DNA of 64,000 nt from Frondihabitans australicus (GTDB lineage: Bacteria > Actinomycetota > Actinomycetes > Actinomycetales > Microbacteriaceae): positions 1,364,001 through 1,428,000 of the forward strand of contig NZ_RBKS01000001.1 in NCBI RefSeq assembly GCF_003634555.1, in the 5' to 3' direction. Position numbers and translations under genes: made by a program. Positions 1 through 9,457 of the stretch are shown here, piece after piece. Every line of letters begins with the position of its first letter. Position 1 is the first letter of the stretch. Below the pieces are notes generated by a model that saw only the letters and a program-made list of their open reading frames with translations, was not told where the DNA came from and ran no database searches.

Positions 1-108
1 ACGTTCATGCGCGAGCCCAACGTCGACGGCGCCCTCGTCGGCGGCGCGAGCCTCGACACGAACGAGTTCGCGAGCATCGTGCGCTATCAGAACCACGTGG
101 GCGTGTAA
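1..108 (+). CDS. tpiA: Triosephosphate isomerase, C-terminal end (partial)
   Basis: The frame is open from the first base and ends at TAA 106-108, giving 35 residues. The piece [13 protein letters not shown] followed by a short helix is the conserved C-terminal phosphate-binding strand and helix of triosephosphate isomerase, which interconverts dihydroxyacetone phosphate and glyceraldehyde 3-phosphate in the cytosol. The rest of the gene lies outside the window. It is followed by a strong terminator and then secG, as in many actinobacteria where gap-pgk-tpiA precedes secG. Identification rests on a short but highly conserved stretch. Confidence 0.9.
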   Translation, partial: TFMREPNVDGALVGGASLDTNEFASIVRYQNHVGV

Positions 109-123
109 CCGCATTCCCCGCGA

Positions 124-158
124 CCGGAGGGCGGGTTTCGCCCGCCCTCCGGTTATAC
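124..158 (+). terminator. Intrinsic terminator after tpiA
   Basis: A perfect 12-bp stem (CCGGAGGGCGGG, 124-135, with CCCGCCCTCCGG, 141-152) closes a 5-nt loop TTTCG and is followed by TTATACTT. It separates the glycolytic gene from secG. Confidence 0.85.
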
Positions 159-191
159 TTCTTAGCGGCCCGCCCGCTCGAAAGGTTCTCC

Positions 192-443
192 GTGCAAATT
201 CTCCAGGTCGTCCTGCAGGTGGTGCTCGGCATCACAAGCCTGCTGCTGACCCTGCTCATTCTTCTGCACCGCGGTCGCGGTGGCGGTCTGTCCGACATGT
301 TCGGCGGCGGCGTCACCTCCAACCTCGGTGCCTCCGGGGTCGCCGAGCGCAACCTCAACCGCATCACAGTCATCCTCGGGCTCGTCTGGATCGCGTGCAT
401 CGTGGTCCTCGGGCTCATCACCAAGTTCACGGCAGGTTCGTAA
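192..443 (+). CDS. secG: Preprotein translocase subunit SecG
   Basis: An 83-residue protein with two membrane segments (about residues 3-24 and 59-79) joined by a Gly-rich cytosolic loop containing GRGGGLSDMFGGG, the hallmark of SecG, the accessory subunit of the SecYEG channel in the plasma membrane. The GTG start is chosen because AAAGG lies 7 nt upstream and no better start exists. Its TAA stop overlaps the ATG of the next gene by one base (TAATG), so translation is probably coupled to rbpA. Confidence 0.93.
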   Translation: MQILQVVLQVVLGITSLLLTLLILLHRGRGGGLSDMFGGGVTSNLGASGVAERNLNRITVILGLVWIACIVVLGLITKFTAGS

Positions 444-811
444 TGGCATCAGGCGGCAGTGCAATTCGAGGGTCTCGCGTCGGCGCGGGCCCCATGGGCG
501 AGCAGGATCGCGGATTCCATGCCGAGCGAATCACCGTCTCGTACTGGGACGCCCTGGGCAACGAGGTCGTGCGCCACTTCGCGGCGAATGTGCCGGAAGA
601 AGAGATCCCCGAGACCGTCGACTCGCCGTCGACGGGTCTGCCCGCCGGTCGCGACAAGGACAACCCGCCGGTCGTCGCCAAGCTCGAGCCGTACAAGACG
701 CACCTCGCGTACGTGAAGGAGCGCCGCACCGAAGAGGAGGCGGCTCAGCTCCTCGACGAGGCCCTGCAGCAGCTGCGCGAGCGCCGGGGCAAGGTTCCCG
801 CGAAGAAGTAG
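443..811 (+). CDS. rbpA: RNA polymerase-binding protein RbpA
   Basis: 122 residues starting MASGGSAIRGSRVGAG, which is the typical RbpA N-terminus. RbpA is an actinobacterial essential factor that binds sigma and the core polymerase and stabilises the open promoter complex. The central part holds the beta-barrel core region and the C-terminal helix (KERRTEEEAAQLLDEAL) matches the sigma interaction domain. An in-frame ATG lies 48 bases upstream inside secG, but the TAATG overlap with secG and the family N-terminus favour 443. Gene order secG-rbpA is usual in this bacterial group. Confidence 0.93.
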   Translation: MASGGSAIRGSRVGAGPMGEQDRGFHAERITVSYWDALGNEVVRHFAANVPEEEIPETVDSPSTGLPAGRDKDNPPVVAKLEPYKTHLAYVKERRTEEEAAQLLDEALQQLRERRGKVPAKK

Positions 812-827
812 TCCGCGTTCCACGCGA

Positions 828-860
828 AAGGGCCCGACACCAGCTGGTGTCGGGCCCTTC
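828..860. terminator. Terminator between rbpA and pgl
   Basis: A perfect 14-bp stem (AAGGGCCCGACACC 828-841, GGTGTCGGGCCCTT 846-859) with an AGCT loop. It starts with A residues and ends with T residues, so it can stop transcription from both convergent genes. A copy of the dispersed 12-mer follows at 872-883. Confidence 0.85.
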
Positions 861-891
861 GGCGTTCGTGGGCTCCTGCGCCCTGATCGAC

Positions 892-1683
892 TCAGTAGGT
901 CGAGGCGATCAGCTGCTCGGGGACCTCGGCGGCGGCGTCCTTGTCGACGAAGAACACGGTGCGCTTGCGGCCCTTGACGCCCGCCACCGGCACCTGGTCT
1001 TCGCCGGCACCCGCGAGAGCGAGGCCGAGCGAGGCGGCCTTCTCGGCGCCGGCCAGGATCAGCCACACGCGCTGCGAGTTGTTGATCGCCGGCAGGCTGA
1101 GGGTCAGGCGCTCCGGCGGAGGCTTGGGGGAGTCGTCGATGGTGAGGACCGTCGGCGAGGTCTGGAGCACCTGAGGCTTGTCGGGGAAGAGCGACGCGAC
1201 GTGGCCGTCGGGGCCGACGCCGAGGAGCGTGATGTCGAAGCGCGGCGATTCGTCGTCGCCCTGCGCGTGCGCCTTCAGCTCGGCCTGGTACTGCGTCGCA
1301 GCCTCGGCGAGCGACGCCGCCTGCGACGTGTTCGCCATGCGGTGGACGTTCTCGGGCAGGACCCCGATGTGGTCGAGCAGGTCGATGCCGTTCTGCTTGT
1401 CGTTTCGCTCGTCGTCGCCGTCGGCCACGAAGCGCTCGTCGGCCCACCAGAACGACACCTTCGACCAGTCGACGCTGTCGCGGGCCTCGGAGCGGTTGAT
1501 CGCGGCGAGGACCAGGGTCGAGACCGAGCCACCCGAGAGGACGACGCTGGCGTAGTCCTGCTCTTCGATGACGTCGATGATCTTCGTGATGAAGCGGGCG
1601 GCGACGGAGGCCCCGAGGTTCTGCTTGTCGGGGTGTACGAGCACCCGGCGTTCATTCGTCACGTCTGAGTCAGCCTCTATCAC
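892..1683 (-). CDS. pgl: 6-phosphogluconolactonase
   Basis: 263 residues of the glucosamine-6-phosphate isomerase/6-phosphogluconolactonase superfamily, with VVLSGGSVSTLVLAAI (substrate phosphate loop), WADERFVADGDDERN, and LLGVGPDGHVASLFP, all diagnostic of DevB/Pgl. It hydrolyses 6-phosphogluconolactone to 6-phosphogluconate in the oxidative pentose phosphate pathway. The start is uncertain: GTG 1683 gives the full length, while GTG 1662 (VTNERRVLV) has AGAGG upstream and would remove 7 residues. It follows opcA by 38 bases and closes the zwf-opcA-pgl unit. Confidence 0.92.
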   Translation of the reverse strand: MIEADSDVTNERRVLVHPDKQNLGASVAARFITKIIDVIEEQDYASVVLSGGSVSTLVLAAINRSEARDSVDWSKVSFWWADERFVADGDDERNDKQNGIDLLDHIGVLPENVHRMANTSQAASLAEAATQYQAELKAHAQGDDESPRFDITLLGVGPDGHVASLFPDKPQVLQTSPTVLTIDDSPKPPPERLTLSLPAINNSQRVWLILAGAEKAASLGLALAGAGEDQVPVAGVKGRKRTVFFVDKDAAAEVPEQLIASTY

Positions 1684-1721
1684 TGTCGAGACCCGTTGGG
1701 TGCGGGTCGTGAACCGTCAAA

Positions 1722-2672
1722 TCAGTCGTTGCTCGGGTCGGACCGGAGCAGCGCGACTCCGCTCCTGACCACATTGCCGAAGAGCGCGTCTGGGTCGAGT
1801 CTACGGAGTTCTTCGGCCAGGCAGTCACGCAGGCTGCGGCGTGGCAGCGAGAGGTCGTGCGTCGGCTGGCCGGGCTGCGACAGGGTCGCGACGTTGACCA
1901 GCGAGCGCTCGAGCTCGATGGGCCCGGACGCCCGCACGAGCTTCACGCCGTGGATGCCGCTCGAGCCGGTGGCGCGACTGGTCAGCTCGTGATTCACGGG
2001 CACCTGGAGCTGCAGGCGGAGCCAGGCCGCCAGGAGGAGGGTCGAGGGGGAGTCGGCTGCTCCTGAGACCTCGACCGCCGTCACGGGCTCGTACGGGGGC
2101 TGGTCGAGCGCCGCGGCCAGCTGCGTGCGCCAGAGCGTGAGACGGGTCCAGGCGAAGTCGGTGTCGCCGGGCTCGTACGTCGAGGCCAGGTCGATGATCG
2201 ACTGGCGCGGGTTGCTCTGGGCGGCGGCGTCGGTGATCCGGCGCTGCGCGATCCGGCCGAGAGGCGACTCGGAGACCACCGCGGGCGCCTTGCCGGGCCA
2301 CCACGCCACGACAGGGGCGTCGGGCAGGAGCAGGCCGGTCACCAGCCCCTCCTCGTCGCGCGCCACGTCTCCGTACGCCCGGAGGAGGATGACCTCGCTC
2401 GCGCCGGCGTCGCCGCCGACGCGAATCTGCGCGTCGAGGCGGGGGTCGTCGTCGGGGGAGATCTCGTCGTCGGTGGAGATGACGATGACCCGCATCGGGT
2501 GCTCGCGCGAGGCCTCGTTGGCGGCCTCGATCGCCTCCTCCTCGTGGCCGAGGGTCGTGGCGATCACCAGGGTCAGCACGCGGCCGAGGGCGACGACACC
2601 GCCCTCCTCGCGGATCTTGACCAGGGCCTTCGAGACTCGGCTGATGGTGCTGTCGGGCAGATCGACGATCAC
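1722..2672 (-). CDS. opcA: Glucose-6-phosphate dehydrogenase assembly protein OpcA
   Basis: 316 residues beginning MIVDLPDSTISRVSKALVK, the standard OpcA N-terminus in actinobacteria and related to the cyanobacterial OpcA that activates Zwf by oligomerisation. Conserved pieces seen include HPMRVIVIS, EVILLRAYG and VVAWWPGKAP. The GTG start overlaps the stop of zwf by four bases (GTGA), indicating translational coupling of the enzyme and its assembly factor. It has no catalytic motif of its own. Confidence 0.94.
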   Translation of the reverse strand: MIVDLPDSTISRVSKALVKIREEGGVVALGRVLTLVIATTLGHEEEAIEAANEASREHPMRVIVISTDDEISPDDDPRLDAQIRVGGDAGASEVILLRAYGDVARDEEGLVTGLLLPDAPVVAWWPGKAPAVVSESPLGRIAQRRITDAAAQSNPRQSIIDLASTYEPGDTDFAWTRLTLWRTQLAAALDQPPYEPVTAVEVSGAADSPSTLLLAAWLRLQLQVPVNHELTSRATGSSGIHGVKLVRASGPIELERSLVNVATLSQPGQPTHDLSLPRRSLRDCLAEELRRLDPDALFGNVVRSGVALLRSDPSND

Positions 2673-4225
2673 GGACGCCTCCAGGTACGGCCGTCGCGGG
2701 CCATGAGCTCATCGGCGCTGTGGGGACCCCACGTGCCGGGACGGTACTGCTCGGGCTGGCCCTGGGTGGCCCAGAACCGCTCGATGGGGTCGAGGATCTT
2801 CCACGAGAGCTCGACCTCCTCATGACGGGGGAAGAGGGGCGGGTCGCCCAGCAGGACGTCGAGGATCAGTCGCTCGTACGCCTCGGGGCTCGCCTCGGTG
2901 AAGGCGTGGCCGTAGCCGAAGTCCATCGTGACGTCGCGCACCTGCGTGCCGATGCCGGGGACCTTCGAGCCGAAGCGCAGAGTCACACCCTCGTCGGGCT
3001 GCACGCGGATCACCAGGGCGTTCTCGCCGAGCTCGATGCCGTCGCCGAGGCCGAAGACGTTCTCGGGGACGCGCTTGAACACGACCGCGATCTCAGTGAC
3101 GCGGCGGCCGAGTCGCTTGCCGGCGCGGAGGTAGAAGGGCACGCCCGACCAGCGGCGCGTGGCGATCTCGAGTTTGATGGCCGCGTACGTCTCGGTGACC
3201 GACTCGGGGTTCATGCCGCCCTCTTCGAGGAAGCCGAGCACCTTCTCGCCGCCCTGCCAGCCGCCGGAGTACTGCCCGCGGGCGGTGCCCTCGGCCAGGT
3301 CGGCGGGGATCGTCACCGCCGACAGCACCTTCTCTTTCTCGGCGCGCAGATCGCGGGCCTTGAAGCTCACGGGCTCCTCCATGGCGGTGAGCGCCAGGAG
3401 CTGCAGGAGGTGGTTCTGGATGACGTCCCTGGCTGCCCCGATGCCGTCGTAGTAGCCGGCGCGGCCTGCGACGCCGATGTCCTCCGCCATCGTGATCTGC
3501 ACGTGGTCGACGTAGTTCGAGTTCCACAGGGGCTCGTACATCTGGTTGGCGAAGCGCAGCGTCAGGAGGTTCTGGACGGTCTCCTTGCCGAGGTAGTGGT
3601 CGATGCGGAACACCGAGTCGGGCTCGAACACGGTCTCGACGACGGCGTTGAGCTCGCGGGCGGTCTCGAGATCGGAGCCGAACGGCTTCTCGATGACGAC
3701 GCGGCGCCACGGCTTCTCGCCGTGCTCGTCGACGGTGTCGTCGGCGAGGCCCGAGTTGCGCAGCTGTTCGGTCACCAGCGGGAAGAACCGGGGTGGAATC
3801 GAGAGGTAGAACGCGTGATTGCCCTTCGTCCCGCGTTGCGCGTCGAGCTCGTCGATGGTGAGCTTGAGCTGGGCGAAGGCCTCGGGGTCGTCGAAGTCGC
3901 CCTGGACGAAGCGGATGCCCTCCTTCAGCTGACGCCACACGTCTTCGTCGAAGGGGGTGCGGGCGTGCTGCTTGACGGCCTCGTAGACGACCTGCTCGAA
4001 GTCCTGGTCCTCCCACTCGCGCCGGGCGAAGCCCACGAGGGCGAAGCCGGGCGGCAGGAGTCCGCGGTTGGCGAGGTCGTAGACCGCGGGCATGAGCTTC
4101 TTGCGCGACAGGTCTCCGGTGACGCCGAAGATGATGAGCGCGCTCGGCCCAGCGATGCGATTGAGGCGGCGATCGGAGGGCAACCTCAGCGGGTTGAACT
4201 CCGGCGTGATGTCCACCGGTGCCAT
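2669..4225 (-). CDS. zwf: Glucose-6-phosphate 1-dehydrogenase
   Basis: 518 residues. It oxidises glucose 6-phosphate to 6-phosphogluconolactone with NADP+. Seen: N-terminal nucleotide fold with IFGVTGDLSRKKLMP, the EKPFGSDLETARELN loop, and the active-site signature RIDHYLGKETVQN. Residues near the C-terminus (WATQGQPEQYRPGTWGP) match actinobacterial enzymes. The ATG at 4225 (MAPVDITPEFN) is preferred to the longer frame opening at 4300, because that would run through the terminator hairpin region and the family starts here. It is followed by opcA with a four-base overlap. Confidence 0.95.
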   Translation of the reverse strand: MAPVDITPEFNPLRLPSDRRLNRIAGPSALIIFGVTGDLSRKKLMPAVYDLANRGLLPPGFALVGFARREWEDQDFEQVVYEAVKQHARTPFDEDVWRQLKEGIRFVQGDFDDPEAFAQLKLTIDELDAQRGTKGNHAFYLSIPPRFFPLVTEQLRNSGLADDTVDEHGEKPWRRVVIEKPFGSDLETARELNAVVETVFEPDSVFRIDHYLGKETVQNLLTLRFANQMYEPLWNSNYVDHVQITMAEDIGVAGRAGYYDGIGAARDVIQNHLLQLLALTAMEEPVSFKARDLRAEKEKVLSAVTIPADLAEGTARGQYSGGWQGGEKVLGFLEEGGMNPESVTETYAAIKLEIATRRWSGVPFYLRAGKRLGRRVTEIAVVFKRVPENVFGLGDGIELGENALVIRVQPDEGVTLRFGSKVPGIGTQVRDVTMDFGYGHAFTEASPEAYERLILDVLLGDPPLFPRHEEVELSWKILDPIERFWATQGQPEQYRPGTWGPHSADELMARDGRTWRRP

Positions 4226-4300
4226 GTGTCTATCCAAGTCCTTGATGCGTCGGTCGGTGCAGATCGTGATCGCGCGAGCGCCGAACGGCACACCGAACAA

Positions 4301-4330
4301 CGGGGGCGACTGCGCGTGCAGTCGCCCCCG
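4301..4330 (-). terminator. Terminator between tal and zwf
   Basis: A perfect 13-bp stem (CGGGGGCGACTGC 4301-4313 and its complement 4318-4330) with a 4-nt loop. Read on the minus strand it is followed by TTGTTCGGTG. It lies 34 bases after the tal stop and 75 bases before the zwf start, so it splits the pentose phosphate cluster into two transcription units or acts as an attenuator. Confidence 0.8.
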
Positions 4331-4364
4331 TGCCGGTGAGCGCTGGTCTCACGTGGGAGGTCGA

Positions 4365-5492
4365 TTACTTGGCTGCGTCCAGAGCGGCCGTGACCGTGTC
4401 GAGCAGCTCGTTCCACGAGACGATGAACTTGTCGACGCCCTCGGACTCGAGCACGCCCACGACGTCGTCGTAGTCGACGCCGACGGCCGCGATGGCGTTC
4501 ATGACTTCGTTCGCCGCGGCGTAGGAGCCGGTGATGGTGTCGCCGGTGATGACGCCGTGGTCGAACGTCGCCTCGAGCGTCTTCTCGGGCATCGTGTTGA
4601 CGACGTCGGCCGCGACGAGCTCGACCACGTAGGTCGTGTCGGGCACGGACGGGTCCTTGACGCCGGTCGACGCCCAGAGCGGACGCTGCTTGTTCGCACC
4701 CGCGGCCAGGAGGCCGGTGGCGCGCTCGGTGGCGAACGCCTGCTCGTACACCTCGTAGGCGAGCTGGGCGTTGGCGACGCCGGCCTTCGACTTGAGGGCC
4801 TTGGCCTCGTCGGTGCCGACCGCCTCGAGGCGCTTGTCGATCTCGGTGTCGACGCGCGACACGAAGAACGAGGCGACCGAGTGGATCTTCGACAGGTCTT
4901 TGCCCGCTGCCTTGGCCTGCTCGAGGCCGGTGAGGTAGGCGTTGATGACCGCGCGGTAGCGCTCGAGCGAGAAGATCAGGGTCACGTTGACGCTGATGCC
5001 CTCGGCGATCGTGGCGGTGATGGCCTCGAGGCCCTCGACGGTGGCGGGGATCTTGATGAGGACGTTCTCGCGGTCGACCTTGGTGAACAGCGCCTTGGCC
5101 TGCTCGATCGTGCCCTGGGCGTCGTGCGCGAGGCCCGGCTCGACCTCGATCGAGACGCGGCCGTCGAAGCCCTTGGTCGAGTCGTAGATCGGCTTGAAGA
5201 TGTCGCACGCGTTGGCGACGTCGTCGGTCGTGATCTCGAAGACGGCATCGGTGACGCCGGTGCCGGCCTTGGCCAGCTCGGCGACCTGGGCGTCGTACGC
5301 CTCGCCCTTGGCGAGGGCGCCGGCGAAGATCGTCGGGTTGGTGGTGACGCCGACGACGTTGCGGTCGGCGATGAGCTTCTGCAGGCCCTGCGACTCGATG
5401 CGCTCGCGCGACAGGTCGTCGAGCCAGATGCTCACGCCCGCGGCCGAGAGGGCCGCGGTGGGCGTGGTAGCGGTGGTCTGGGTGTCAGTCAT
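4365..5492 (-). CDS. tal: Transaldolase
   Basis: 375 residues, the length of the actinobacterial transaldolase subfamily. It moves a dihydroxyacetone unit between sugar phosphates in the non-oxidative pentose phosphate pathway. Seen: [13 protein letters not shown] near the N-terminus, [10 protein letters not shown], and [11 protein letters not shown], whose Lys forms the Schiff base. The ATG has a strong SD (AAGAAGAGAAG region) just upstream. It lies 40 bases behind tkt and is probably transcribed with it. Confidence 0.95.
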   Translation of the reverse strand: MTDTQTTATTPTAALSAAGVSIWLDDLSRERIESQGLQKLIADRNVVGVTTNPTIFAGALAKGEAYDAQVAELAKAGTGVTDAVFEITTDDVANACDIFKPIYDSTKGFDGRVSIEVEPGLAHDAQGTIEQAKALFTKVDRENVLIKIPATVEGLEAITATIAEGISVNVTLIFSLERYRAVINAYLTGLEQAKAAGKDLSKIHSVASFFVSRVDTEIDKRLEAVGTDEAKALKSKAGVANAQLAYEVYEQAFATERATGLLAAGANKQRPLWASTGVKDPSVPDTTYVVELVAADVVNTMPEKTLEATFDHGVITGDTITGSYAAANEVMNAIAAVGVDYDDVVGVLESEGVDKFIVSWNELLDTVTAALDAAK

Positions 5493-5532
5493 TTCTTCTC
5501 TTCTTTCGACGTGTTCTCTGTCGTCGGCCGGC

Positions 5533-7635
5533 TCAGAGAGCGGCCAGCGAGTTGAGCGAGTCCTTGGCAGCCGCGACGGCGTGCTCGGTGGTCATGCCGA
5601 ACTCCTTGAACAGGGTCTTGTAGTCGGCCGAGGCACCGAAGTGCTCGATCGACACGGAGCGACCGGCGTCGCCGACGTAGTTCTTCCAGCCGAGCGCGAT
5701 GCCGGCCTCGATCGAGACGCGAGCCTTGACGGACGACGGGAGCACCGACTCCTTGTACTCGTCGCTCTGCTCCTCGAACCAGTCGAGGCTCGGGGCCGAG
5801 ACGACGCGGGCGTTGATGCCCTCGCCGCGCAGCACCTCGCGGGCCTCGAGAGCGATCTGCACCTCGGAGCCGGTGGCGATGAAGATGACGTCGGCCGAGC
5901 CGTTCGGCGCCTCGGCGAGCACGTAGGCGCCCTTCGAGGCGTACTTGGCCGAGGCGAGCGTGTCGCCGGTGGCCTCGCCCTCGCCGCGCTCGAACACGGG
6001 GAGGTTCTGGCGGCTGAGCGCCAGGCCCTCCGGGCCCGAGAAGCGCTGGAGCACGGTGAGCCAGGCGTACGAGGTCTCGTTGGCGTCGGCCGGGCGGACC
6101 ACGGACATGCCGGGGATCGCACGGAGCGCCCAGAGCTGCTCGATCGGCTGGTGCGTCGGGCCGTCCTCGCCGAGCGCGACCGAGTCGTGCGTCCACACGT
6201 AGGTGGCCGGCGCCTTCATGAGCGCGGCGAGACGCACGGCCGGGCGCATGTAGTCGGAGAAGATGAGGAAGGTGCCGCCGAAGGGCCGGGTGTTGCCGTG
6301 GAGGACGATGCCGTTGAGGATCGCGCCCATGGCGTGCTCGCGGATGCCGAAGTGCAGCACGCGGCCGTACTCGTTGCCCGTCCACTCGTGGGTCGACCAC
6401 TCGGTCGGGACGAACGAGCGGGCACCCTCGATGGTGGTGAGGTTCGACTCGGCGAGGTCGGCCGAGCCGCCCCAGAACTCGGGGAGCAGCGGGGCGATCG
6501 CGTTGATGACCTTGCCGGAGGCGGCACGGGTCGAGACCTCCTTGCCGGGCTCGAAGACGGGCAGCGCCGCCTCGAGGCCCTCGGGCAGGTCGCCGGCGAG
6601 CATGCGGTTGAGCAGGGCGTTCTTCTCGGGGTTGGCCGCAGCCCACGCCTCGAGCTTCTCGTTCCACTCGGCGTGCTGCGCCTGGCCGCGCTCGACGGCC
6701 TGGCGGGTGTGCTCGAGCACGGCCGGGTCGACATCGAACGACTTCTCGGGGTCGAAGTCCAGGACCTTCTTGAGGGCCGCGATCTCGTCGGCGCCGAGAG
6801 CGGAACCGTGCGACTTGCCGGAGCCCTGCTTGGTGGGCGACGGCCACGCGATGATGGTCTTCAGGATGATGAGCGACGGCTTGTCGGTGATGCCCTTCGC
6901 GCGCTCGATGGCGTCGAACAGCTCCTGCACGTCTTCGACGTACTCGCCGGTCTTCTTCCAGTCGACGACCTGGACGTCCCAGCCGTAGGCCTCGTAGCGC
7001 TTGTGGACGTCCTCGGTGAAGGCGATGTTGGTGTCGTCCTCGATCGAGATCTGGTTCGAGTCGTAGATCGCGATGAGGTTGCCGAGCTGCTGGTGGCCGG
7101 CGAGCGAGGCGGCCTCGCTGGTGACGCCCTCCTGCATGTCGCCGTCACCGGCGATGACGTAGACGAAGTGGTCGAAGGGGCTGGTGCCCGCTGCGGCCTC
7201 GGGGTCGAAGAGACCGCGCTCGAAACGGGCCGCATATGCGAAACCGACGGACGAGGCCAGTCCCTGGCCCAGGGGGCCGGTGGTGATCTCGATGCCGTCG
7301 GTGTGGCCGTACTCGGGGTGGCCCGGGGTCTTGGAGCCCCAGGTGCGGAGCGCCTCGAGGTCCTCGAGCTCGAGGCCGTAGCCGCCGAGGTAGAACTGGA
7401 TGTACTGGGTGAGGGAGGAGTGCCCGACCGAGAGGATGAAGCGGTCGCGACCGATCCAGGTGCTGTCGCTCGGGTCGCGGTGCATCACCTTCTGGAACAG
7501 GAGGTAGGCCGCGGGGGCCAGGCTCATCGCGGTTCCGGGGTGGCCGTTGCCGACCTTCTGGACCGCGTCGGCCGCGAGGACGCGGACCGTGTTGACTGCC
7601 TTTTCGTCAATGGAATCCCATTGCAGATCTGCCAC
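5533..7635 (-). CDS. tkt: Transketolase
   Basis: 700 residues, full length for the family. Thiamine diphosphate enzyme transferring two-carbon units between pentose phosphates. Seen: N-terminal [19 protein letters not shown], the diphosphate-binding [19 protein letters not shown], the pyrimidine-domain stretch [12 protein letters not shown], and [10 protein letters not shown] near the C-terminal third. The GTG start ([10 protein letters not shown]) is the first plausible one; an AAGGG lies 12 bases upstream. A long, structured leader precedes it (7636-7880). Confidence 0.95.
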   Translation of the reverse strand: MADLQWDSIDEKAVNTVRVLAADAVQKVGNGHPGTAMSLAPAAYLLFQKVMHRDPSDSTWIGRDRFILSVGHSSLTQYIQFYLGGYGLELEDLEALRTWGSKTPGHPEYGHTDGIEITTGPLGQGLASSVGFAYAARFERGLFDPEAAAGTSPFDHFVYVIAGDGDMQEGVTSEAASLAGHQQLGNLIAIYDSNQISIEDDTNIAFTEDVHKRYEAYGWDVQVVDWKKTGEYVEDVQELFDAIERAKGITDKPSLIILKTIIAWPSPTKQGSGKSHGSALGADEIAALKKVLDFDPEKSFDVDPAVLEHTRQAVERGQAQHAEWNEKLEAWAAANPEKNALLNRMLAGDLPEGLEAALPVFEPGKEVSTRAASGKVINAIAPLLPEFWGGSADLAESNLTTIEGARSFVPTEWSTHEWTGNEYGRVLHFGIREHAMGAILNGIVLHGNTRPFGGTFLIFSDYMRPAVRLAALMKAPATYVWTHDSVALGEDGPTHQPIEQLWALRAIPGMSVVRPADANETSYAWLTVLQRFSGPEGLALSRQNLPVFERGEGEATGDTLASAKYASKGAYVLAEAPNGSADVIFIATGSEVQIALEAREVLRGEGINARVVSAPSLDWFEEQSDEYKESVLPSSVKARVSIEAGIALGWKNYVGDAGRSVSIEHFGASADYKTLFKEFGMTTEHAVAAAKDSLNSLAAL

Positions 7636-7990
7636 GTGAAGATGACCCTTCTAGATGCGAGATTGCGCGGGTCTTGCTCCCGCGCGGACAGCGCCTGCCG
7701 AGACATCGTCGGCTCGACCTTGTTATCGGCCCGGCTGGAGGGTGCGGTCTCGATCTGACATCGCCGGAATCGGATGTCGCCCGATTCTGACTCGCACTGA
7801 AGCGTCGACGTCGTGAACGACATCGACACGGTCAGTGATCGGCGCCTGTGCCCTGCAACTGGCAAGCACCTGCCAGTATAGGGACGTCCGGGGTGCGACC
7901 GCCCTCCGTGACGTCCCCCGTATCGCCGTCAGCGTAGACATTCATCACTTAGACTTGCTCGCGACACAGCATCGCCGGTTTTGAGGACGC
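7636..7990. promoter_or_regulatory. Divergent tkt/ctaB control region with structured tkt leader
   Basis: 355 bases without a gene. On the minus strand TATACT (7880-7875) is a good -10 for tkt, implying a leader of about 230 nt. An inverted repeat ACTGGCA-6-TGCCAGT (7858-7864/7871-7877) overlaps that -10 and could be an operator. The leader holds hairpins GAATCGG/CCGATTC (7767-7773/7781-7787) and GCGCGGG/CCCGCGC (7665-7671/7679-7685). On the plus strand TAGACT (7950-7955) is a -10 candidate for ctaB, with TGAGGA as its ribosome binding site. No clear -35 was seen for either. Confidence 0.5.
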
Positions 7991-8938
7991 ATGACAGCTA
8001 TCGACACCCGCTCCACACCCGCAGGGGAGCGCCCCACGTGGCGGCGGATAGGCGTCAAGCGCAAGGTCCGGGCCTACGTCTCGCTGACCAAGCCGCGCGT
8101 CATGGAGCTCCTGCTCGTCACCACCGCGCCGACCATGTTCCTCGCGCAGGGCGGCATCCCGAACCTCTGGCTCGTCGCCGCCACCCTCATCGGCGGCGCC
8201 CTGAGCGCCGGCAGCGCCTCCTCGTTCAACTGCTACATCGACCGCGACATCGACCGCCAGATGAAGCGCACCGCCGATCGCGCGCTCGTCACCGGCGACG
8301 TCACCGACCGCGAGGCCCTCGTCTTTTCGTACGTCATGGGCGTGGCCTCGACGATCTGGCTGGCGCTGACGGTCAACCTGCTCGCGGCCGCACTGTCGCT
8401 GTTCGCGATCCTCTTCTACGTCGTCGTCTACACGCTGTGGCTCAAGCGCCGCACGCCCCAGAACATCGTCTGGGGCGGGATCGCGGGCTGCATGCCCGTG
8501 CTGATCGGGTGGGCGGCCGTGACGGGCACGCTGGGCTGGGCTCCGCTGATCCTGTTCGGCATCATCTTCCTCTGGACCCCGCCGCACTACTGGCCGCTGT
8601 CGATGCGCTACCGCGACGACTACGCGTCGGTGAAGGTGCCCATGCTCGCGGTCGTCCGCGGCCGCGCGCACGTCGGCCTGCAGGTGATCCTGTATGCCTG
8701 GGCGACCGTGGCATGCTCGCTGCTGCTCGTGCCGGTGGCCCACATGGGCGTGTTCTACACGGTCGTCGCGCTGGCGGCGGGCGCCTGGTTCATCGTCGAG
8801 TCGCACCGCCTCTACGGCCGCGCCATTCAGCCGGTGGCCGAGGTCAAGCCGATGAAGGTCTTCTTCGCCTCCATCACCTACCTCACGCTGATCTTCCTGG
8901 CGGTCGGCATCGATCCGCTGCTGCCGCACCTTTTGTAG
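7991..8938 (+). CDS. ctaB: Protoheme IX farnesyltransferase (heme O synthase)
   Basis: 315 residues with about nine membrane segments of the UbiA prenyltransferase superfamily. It adds a farnesyl group to heme B to make heme O. The two Asp-rich motifs are visible: [18 protein letters not shown] (Mg-diphosphate site) and [27 protein letters not shown] is the typical first helix. With the convergent heme A synthase 500 bases away it supplies heme A for cytochrome aa3 oxidase. The name cyoE is also in use. Confidence 0.94.
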   Translation: MTAIDTRSTPAGERPTWRRIGVKRKVRAYVSLTKPRVMELLLVTTAPTMFLAQGGIPNLWLVAATLIGGALSAGSASSFNCYIDRDIDRQMKRTADRALVTGDVTDREALVFSYVMGVASTIWLALTVNLLAAALSLFAILFYVVVYTLWLKRRTPQNIVWGGIAGCMPVLIGWAAVTGTLGWAPLILFGIIFLWTPPHYWPLSMRYRDDYASVKVPMLAVVRGRAHVGLQVILYAWATVACSLLLVPVAHMGVFYTVVALAAGAWFIVESHRLYGRAIQPVAEVKPMKVFFASITYLTLIFLAVGIDPLLPHLL

Positions 8939-9457
8939 TTGTCTCAGTCGGCGGTGCTCATCAACGGGGCACCGGGTTCTGGAAAGACGACCCTCGCCCG
9001 GCTCCTGGGCCCTGAGCTGGGCCGGACCGTGCTGTCGAAAGACGCGGTCAAAGAAGCCCTCGCCGATGCCGTCGCTGCGCGGCTGCCGACGCGAGAGTTG
9101 GGCGCGCTGGCATCCGACGCGATGTGGCGTCTCGCGGCCCTCGTCGACGGCCCCGTCGTCGTCGAATCGTTCTGGGCGGCCGATCGCGACGAGGCATTCC
9201 TGGCCGAGGGGCTCCGGATCGCCGGAATCACGTCCGGTGTCGAGGTCTACTGCGAGGCGCCCCTGCCCATGATGCGCGCGCGGTTCGTCGACCGTGAGCG
9301 GCACGCCGCTCATGACGACGCCCTGCGCCTGGACGAGTGGGAGCACCTCGCCGCCGTGGCCAGGCCGCTGTCGGGCTTCCCCGTGCTGCGCGTCGACACA
9401 TCCGCGCCCGTCGACGTGGCGGCCGTCGCCGTCGCCGTCCGCGAGACCCTCGGCTAG
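8939..9457 (+). CDS. P-loop kinase-like AAA protein
   Basis: 172 residues with a Walker A motif GAPGSGKTT at residues 9-17 and a helical, Arg-containing lid region (DRERHAAHDDALRLDEWEHL), resembling small kinases such as shikimate, gluconate or chloramphenicol phosphotransferase-like enzymes; the substrate cannot be told. TTG 8939 directly follows the ctaB stop; GTG 8954 is a possible shorter start. It sits between heme O and heme A synthase genes but nothing links it to heme. Its TAG stop shares CTAG (9454-9457) with the TAG of convergent ctaA. Confidence 0.7.
   Translation: MSQSAVLINGAPGSGKTTLARLLGPELGRTVLSKDAVKEALADAVAARLPTRELGALASDAMWRLAALVDGPVVVESFWAADRDEAFLAEGLRIAGITSGVEVYCEAPLPMMRARFVDRERHAAHDDALRLDEWEHLAAVARPLSGFPVLRVDTSAPVDVAAVAVAVRETLG

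Noticed and set aside
5194-7758. A long plus-strand frame across tal and tkt
   Set aside because: Antisense shadow of tal and tkt with repetitive Val/Gly/Glu composition.
8939-9457. The P-loop kinase as part of heme synthesis
   Set aside because: Only position between ctaB and ctaA suggests it; the motif is that of a generic small-molecule kinase.
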